A stretch of DNA of 26,825 bases from Symbiodinium natans (Eukaryota; Sar; Dinophyceae; Suessiales; Symbiodiniaceae). The stretch is taken from contig CAJNDS010001243.1 in NCBI GenBank assembly GCA_905221605.1, forward strand, positions 1 through 26,825, read 5' to 3'. Positions within the stretch are counted from its first letter, which is position 1; each line of letters opens with the position of its first letter. The position numbers and the translations under genes were made by a program. Below the pieces are notes generated by a model. That model searched no databases. It was not told the origin of the DNA and saw only the letters and a program-made list of their open reading frames with translations. Shown one piece after another: positions 23,581 through 26,825 of the stretch.

Positions 23581-24320
23581 CTCTATGGGTAGTTACATGG
23601 TCCCTTTATATTGGTCCCTTGCCTCCTTCAGAGGGTTCTGAATTATGGGCCCTGGGTTTTGTAGTATATAAGGGGCACAGAAGGGGGTTTCCATTGAAGA
23701 GCCCATATTAAGCGACTATGCTTGCCCTTCTAGCCTCTTGAGTTTAATGAGGGTTTGGGGCCTTTCGGTGGGGTTGGGGGGTGATAACACAGCATCGAAA
23801 TTTATGTTTTTGGGTTTGGGGTTTTCGGGCTCTGGGGTTGCAACAGAAGGGAGATAGCTTCTGGAGTTGCGCACCCACGAGTCCCGTTTCGAAAACACCC
23901 AAAAACTAAACCGCAAAATACCCTAAGCCCTAAACCGTAAACCCTCTTGCGGGGCCTCCACTCCCAACCCTAAACCTTAAACCCTAAACCCTAAACCCTA
24001 AACCCTAAACAACTCGACACCTTGAGATTTTGTCGAGCTCTGCCTCTGGACTGCAACGATTGCTAGATGTATTCGAGCGTGACAATCAAGCTTGACATGA
24101 GCTCCACCGAGCCCGTAAAAGTCGAGAGTTTTAGGCCTTCACTGGACCGGAACCATCAGCCTAAACCCTAAACCCTAAACCCTAAACCCTAAACCCTAGA
24201 ATCGTTTAAAGCTCACATCCCCCAGTGCAGCAGGGGGGTGGGAGGGGTCCTGGTAATGCAGCCTGAGTGCAGTGGACTTTGAGTAGTTCGGTTGGGTGCT
24301 GTCTTATTAGGATCTAAAGG

Positions 24321-24335
24321 CTTTGATTCTTGCAG
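24321..24335 (+). promoter_or_regulatory. candidate spliced-leader acceptor of the J-domain gene
   Basis: CTTTGATTCTTGCAG, a pyrimidine-rich stretch ending in AG 11 nt before the GCCATGG start context. Confidence 0.45.
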
Positions 24336-24346
24336 CATGCTTTGCC

Positions 24347-24558
24347 ATGGCCAGCTTCTATGACACTTTGGGAATTCCAGTGGATGCCGACGTTTCGGCG
24401 ATCCGAGTTGCCTACAAGCGCCGCGCGCTAGAGGTGCATCCCGACAAGGGGGGCACCGCTGCGGCGTTTCAACGCGTCTTGGCCGCGTTCGAGCAGCTGG
24501 TGGACCCCGTCCGCAGAAAGGCCTACGACCTGCGGAGGGTCAAGCGCAGGCCGGGCCT
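24347..24558 (+). CDS. J-domain gene exon 1
   Basis: ATG in GCCATGGCC context; reads MASFYDTLGIPVDADVSAIR, then AYKRRALEVHPDKGG, ending VKRRPG and two bases of Leu. If not spliced it would stop at 24566-24568, giving a 73-residue lone J domain. The donor is GC at 24559 (phase 2) or, alternatively, GT at 24563. Confidence 0.75.
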
Positions 24559-26433
24559 GCTGGTGTGAATCTTCACGTAGGGAAAGTTGCAGAGGGTTTC
24601 TAGCAGGGGCTCTTGGGCCCTAGAATCCCATAATGAACCCTATAAAGGGCCTGGTCTAAGGGGCTGATAGGGTAGCCATAGCCCATCCTGGTATGCGAAG
24701 GGTCTAAACCCTAAACCCTAAACCCTAAACCCTAAACCCTAAACCCTAAACCCTAAACCCTAAACCCTAAACCCTAAACCCTAAACCCTAAACCCCTAAA
24801 CCCTAAACCCTAAACCCTAAACCCTAAACCCTAACCCTAAACCCTAAACCCTAAACCCTCAACCCTCAACCCTAAACCCTAAACCCTAAACCCTAAACCC
24901 TAAACCCTCAACCCTAAACCCTAAACCCTAAACCCTCAACCCTAGAGTGTGGCGCAGTTTCTCCCGCCAGGCCGAAGCCGCAAGCCAGCAAGCCAAAGCG
25001 TGGCGCCTCCCCGCCTCGGAAGATGAAGATGAAGCATGAGAAGCCTGGTAGCCCAGGGGTTTAGGGTTGAGGGTTTAGGGTTTAGGGTTTAGGGTTTAGG
25101 GGTTTAGGGTTTAGGGTTTAGGGTTGAGGGGTAGCCCAGTGGGTACCCTTTACACTTTTTTTGGTTCTGGGTTCCCTTATACAGTAACCAACCCAAAAGA
25201 GGGTGCCATTTTTGTGATATGGTTCCTGGGCTACCAAGGAAGCCCAAGAAGAGCTTCAGGCGTTTCGGCAAAATGCGCGAGAGGCTGTTGATGAAGCTTG
25301 TGAGACTCCTCAGGAAACTGACGGGTGTCGACCGACGCGCCATTTTTACAGAGCGACTCTCTCAAAGTCAGAGGTTGGAGCTGGAAGCCTTCATGTCGAG
25401 TCTTCCCAAAGAGCAGCCGGTCCCCGAGAAGAGGGGCGACCTAAGCTCAGAGGAAGACGAGGCACTGGCTATTGAGGACCTTGAGGACGCTGAGGATGTA
25501 GATTTCAAAGATGTGAAGTCCAGAGGTCGGAGCCCTCGAGCCTCTGGGCAAGGCATTACAGCCAAGGCTCAGAACTATGATGCCTACGTGTCTGTTGAGT
25601 GGATACACGTGAAGTGCAGAGGCTTGAAGACATTGGAAGAGGCCATTGACACGCACATCCTTCTCACAGAGGTCGCGGAGCGTGTCCGCAATGACCAAAC
25701 CTCTAGCATGAAGGACAGACTGCTCCAGGCCATTGACGTGACCTCCAAGGAACATGGGATTCATGTCGACAAGGCAAAGATTGCGTTGAGGATTCAGGTG
25801 CCCTCTTCACATTGGACTGGCAGGGGGTTAATGACCCCAGTCTTTCCAATAAGCGAAATTGATGCGTTCGCCCAATTCTGGCTCAAGTTGAGAGAAGCAC
25901 GCGGGCATTCCTCAGGCAAGGTCAAGATCGGGGGCAAAGGCATGGCATTCCGAATGACACCTGCTGAGATGGATGAGATGTGGTCACGTGTGCGAGAGGT
26001 TTATTTGGATCTTCGTGCCCAGCGAGGGCAGAACCGAGAGGAAGTTGCGCGCCGCTTGGATGCCGTGGTGGCGCAGCGTGCGCCTTTCAGAAAGAGAATT
26101 TGGCGAGCTTGGAATCAAGCAATGATGCAGAGAGCCGAACGGCAGCAAAGAGCCTACGAGTCGCGCCAGAAGAGAAAACTGGAGCAACTGGAACGCCGTC
26201 GCATGGCGCGTGAGGATCGTTGGGCAAGATCTTCGTGGCGTGAACTTGAAAAGGTTCGAGGGCGCGTAGAGGCGCTGCTCTTGCAATGGAGCAGAAGCCA
26301 CAAGGGAGCAAAGTGGGTGGCGAAAGCTGCCACTGGCCGACGTGTGCAAACGCGGACACGCTTGACAGGCAAAAACAATAAGGCTTACCGGCACGATGCA
26401 GAAGAATATATATTTCAGATTATTCAAGTATAA
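24347..26433 (+). CDS. J-domain (DnaJ-like) protein, three-exon gene (span)
   Basis: Predicted about 492 residues from exons 24347-24558, 24971-25042 and 25239-26433, all joined in phase 2 with GC donors. Residues 1-65 form a J domain with the HPDKGG motif, the Hsp70-stimulating signature. A basic Lys/Arg/Pro linker follows. The long third part has RLSQSQRLELEAFM and a helical Arg/Glu/Gln-rich end (RAERQQRAYESRQKRKLEQL). I recall dinoflagellate predicted proteins with this layout: an N-terminal J domain, an SQKQRL-like motif, then a charged C-terminal helix. No zinc finger or transmembrane segment is visible. It would act as an Hsp70 co-chaperone; the client and location are unknown. Each part is clear; joining them is an inference. 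Confidence 0.65.
24700..24945 (-). repeat. longest CCCTAAA array in the window, J-domain intron 1
   Basis: About 35 units with a few CCCTCAA and shortened units. It fills most of the 412-nt inferred intron. Confidence 0.95.
24971..25042 (+). CDS. J-domain gene exon 2 (72 nt), tentative
   Basis: An island between two telomere-like arrays. Acceptor GCCAG|G; reads PKPQASKPKRGASPPRKMKM and KHE plus a split Lys; GC donor. Skipping it would also keep the frame, so it could be alternative. Confidence 0.45.
25058..25127 (+). repeat. TTTAGGG array, J-domain intron 2
   Basis: About ten units with TTGAGGG variants. It lies between two direct copies of GGTAGCCCAG (25047-25056 and 25130-25139). Confidence 0.95.
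25130..25235. repeat. foldback element F, copy d, abutting a splice acceptor
   Basis: Perfect 10-bp terminal inverted repeats GGTAGCCCAG and CTGGGCTACC. Inside are TACCCTTTACAC, GGTTCCCTTATACAG and AAAGAGGGTGCC. The right end is followed directly by AAG|G, the exon 3 acceptor. Confidence 0.8.
25239..26433 (+). CDS. J-domain gene exon 3 (charged C-terminal part)
   Basis: The frame is open from 25219, but the ATG there lies in the arm of a foldback element and is unlikely to be the start. The acceptor CCAAG|G gives phase 2. It begins KPKKSFRRFGKMRERLLMKL. An acidic segment lies near 25440-25500, and charged helices fill the last third. Stop TAA at 26431-26433. Confidence 0.75.
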
Positions 26434-26589
26434 TATTGTTTATTCTCTCTGGGGTTTGGGTTGGTGCTCAACTCTAACTTGAATTCACGAATAATTGATA
26501 CTCTCTATTTCATAAGAAATGCCGAATTTGGTTTTGGATTTAACGATCATTTGGGTTTGTGTTTTTTTGGGGGGCTCAGGTTTAAGAAT

Positions 26590-26785
26590 GGCGCACGGGT
26601 TGCACACCCGCGAAACATACCCCGTAACATACCCCGAAACATACCCCCGAAACATACCCCGTAACATACCCCCGAAATTGCAGGTAAAGTAGCTCCTGAT
26701 GCCGCGAAACATACCCGAAACATACCCCCGAGACATACCCCGAAACATACCCCGAAACATACCCGCGAAACATACCCCGACCCCA
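26590..26785 (+). repeat. short satellite of CCCCGAAACATA-like units
   Basis: About 14 units of 10-14 nt (CGAAACATACCCC, with CGTAACATACCCC variants) in two blocks, 26607-26670 and 26700-26780, split by about 30 nt of unrelated sequence. Open frames across it are repeat artefacts. Confidence 0.9.
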
Positions 26786-26825
26786 ACACGTGTCACGCGC
26801 CTCCCCATTAAAATACAAACCCATT

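Larger units (their letters stand above)
22056..24320. other. 3' flank of the channel gene and repeat-rich intergenic DNA
   Basis: Telomere-like patches at 22785-22862 (with CCCTGAA variants), 23210-23250, 23350-23375, 23481-23580, 23920-24010 and 24163-24198; foldback copy c at 22547-22668. The non-repetitive islands (for example 22060-22540, 23390-23455, 24010-24155) gave no recognisable exon. The minus-strand frame 22144-22536 is Ala/Ser/Thr-rich and unsupported. Confidence 0.5.

Noticed and set aside
12408-25127. A true chromosome end or subtelomere
   Set aside because: Arrays are short, flip orientation repeatedly, contain variants and alternate with exon-quality sequence for more than 12 kb. 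They are interstitial.
1-26825. CRISPR array, tRNA, rRNA or spliced-leader RNA genes
   Set aside because: The repeats are heptamers without spacers. I saw no tRNA cloverleaf boxes, rRNA blocks or the dinoflagellate spliced-leader sequence on either strand by eye.

Overview
The window reads as nuclear DNA of a dinoflagellate, probably a Symbiodiniaceae-like or related alga. The reasons are: interstitial telomere-like TTTAGGG/CCCTAAA arrays scattered through it in both orientations; genes whose exons can only be joined with GT, GC and GA donors and AG|G-type acceptors; a copia-type retroelement; a J-domain protein with the layout I recall from dinoflagellate predicted proteins; and a Cys-rich WC/WCYVD module fused to an ionotropic-glutamate-receptor (iGluR) channel. 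No database search was possible. The organism call is an inference.

Layout: 1-6664 holds the 3' part of a Ty1/copia retrotransposon. It has integrase, reverse transcriptase, RNase H, an unusual ~600-residue charged C-terminal extension and a probable 3' LTR, and it is frame-broken at a GA microsatellite. 6665-8368 is repeat-rich with no convincing gene. 8369-10261 is one intronless gene for a multi-pass membrane protein with C-terminal leucine-rich repeats. 10262-11859 is intergenic, with telomere-like patches and dispersed repeats shared with 6.7-7.5 kb.

The main discovery is at 11860-22055. What looks like a gene-free desert of telomere-like repeats is, on close reading, one iGluR-like channel gene split into about 18 exons (36-613 nt). 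Reading phases match at nearly every junction and the spliced frame stays open for about 663 codons. It encodes signal peptide, Cys-rich module, S1 lobe, M1, pore loop, M3 (GYTATLASF), S2 lobe, M4 and tail. Sixteen of the 17 inferred introns carry telomere-like heptamers, and intron 17 is almost nothing else. The remaining intron carries a long GTA-type trinucleotide expansion, placed exactly where M3 meets the S2 lobe.

22056-24320 is repeat-rich intergenic DNA. 24347-26433 is a second split gene: a J-domain exon, a short basic exon and a 1.2-kb exon, again separated by introns full of telomere-like repeats. A family of ~100-bp foldback elements occurs four times (16.2, 17.0, 22.6 and 25.1 kb), once directly against a splice acceptor. 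The right end (26590-26785) is a short satellite of CCCCGAAACATA-like units.

The genes do not look functionally linked to each other. The common thread is genome structure: intronless genes (LRR protein, retroelement) beside genes whose introns are built from telomere-like DNA.
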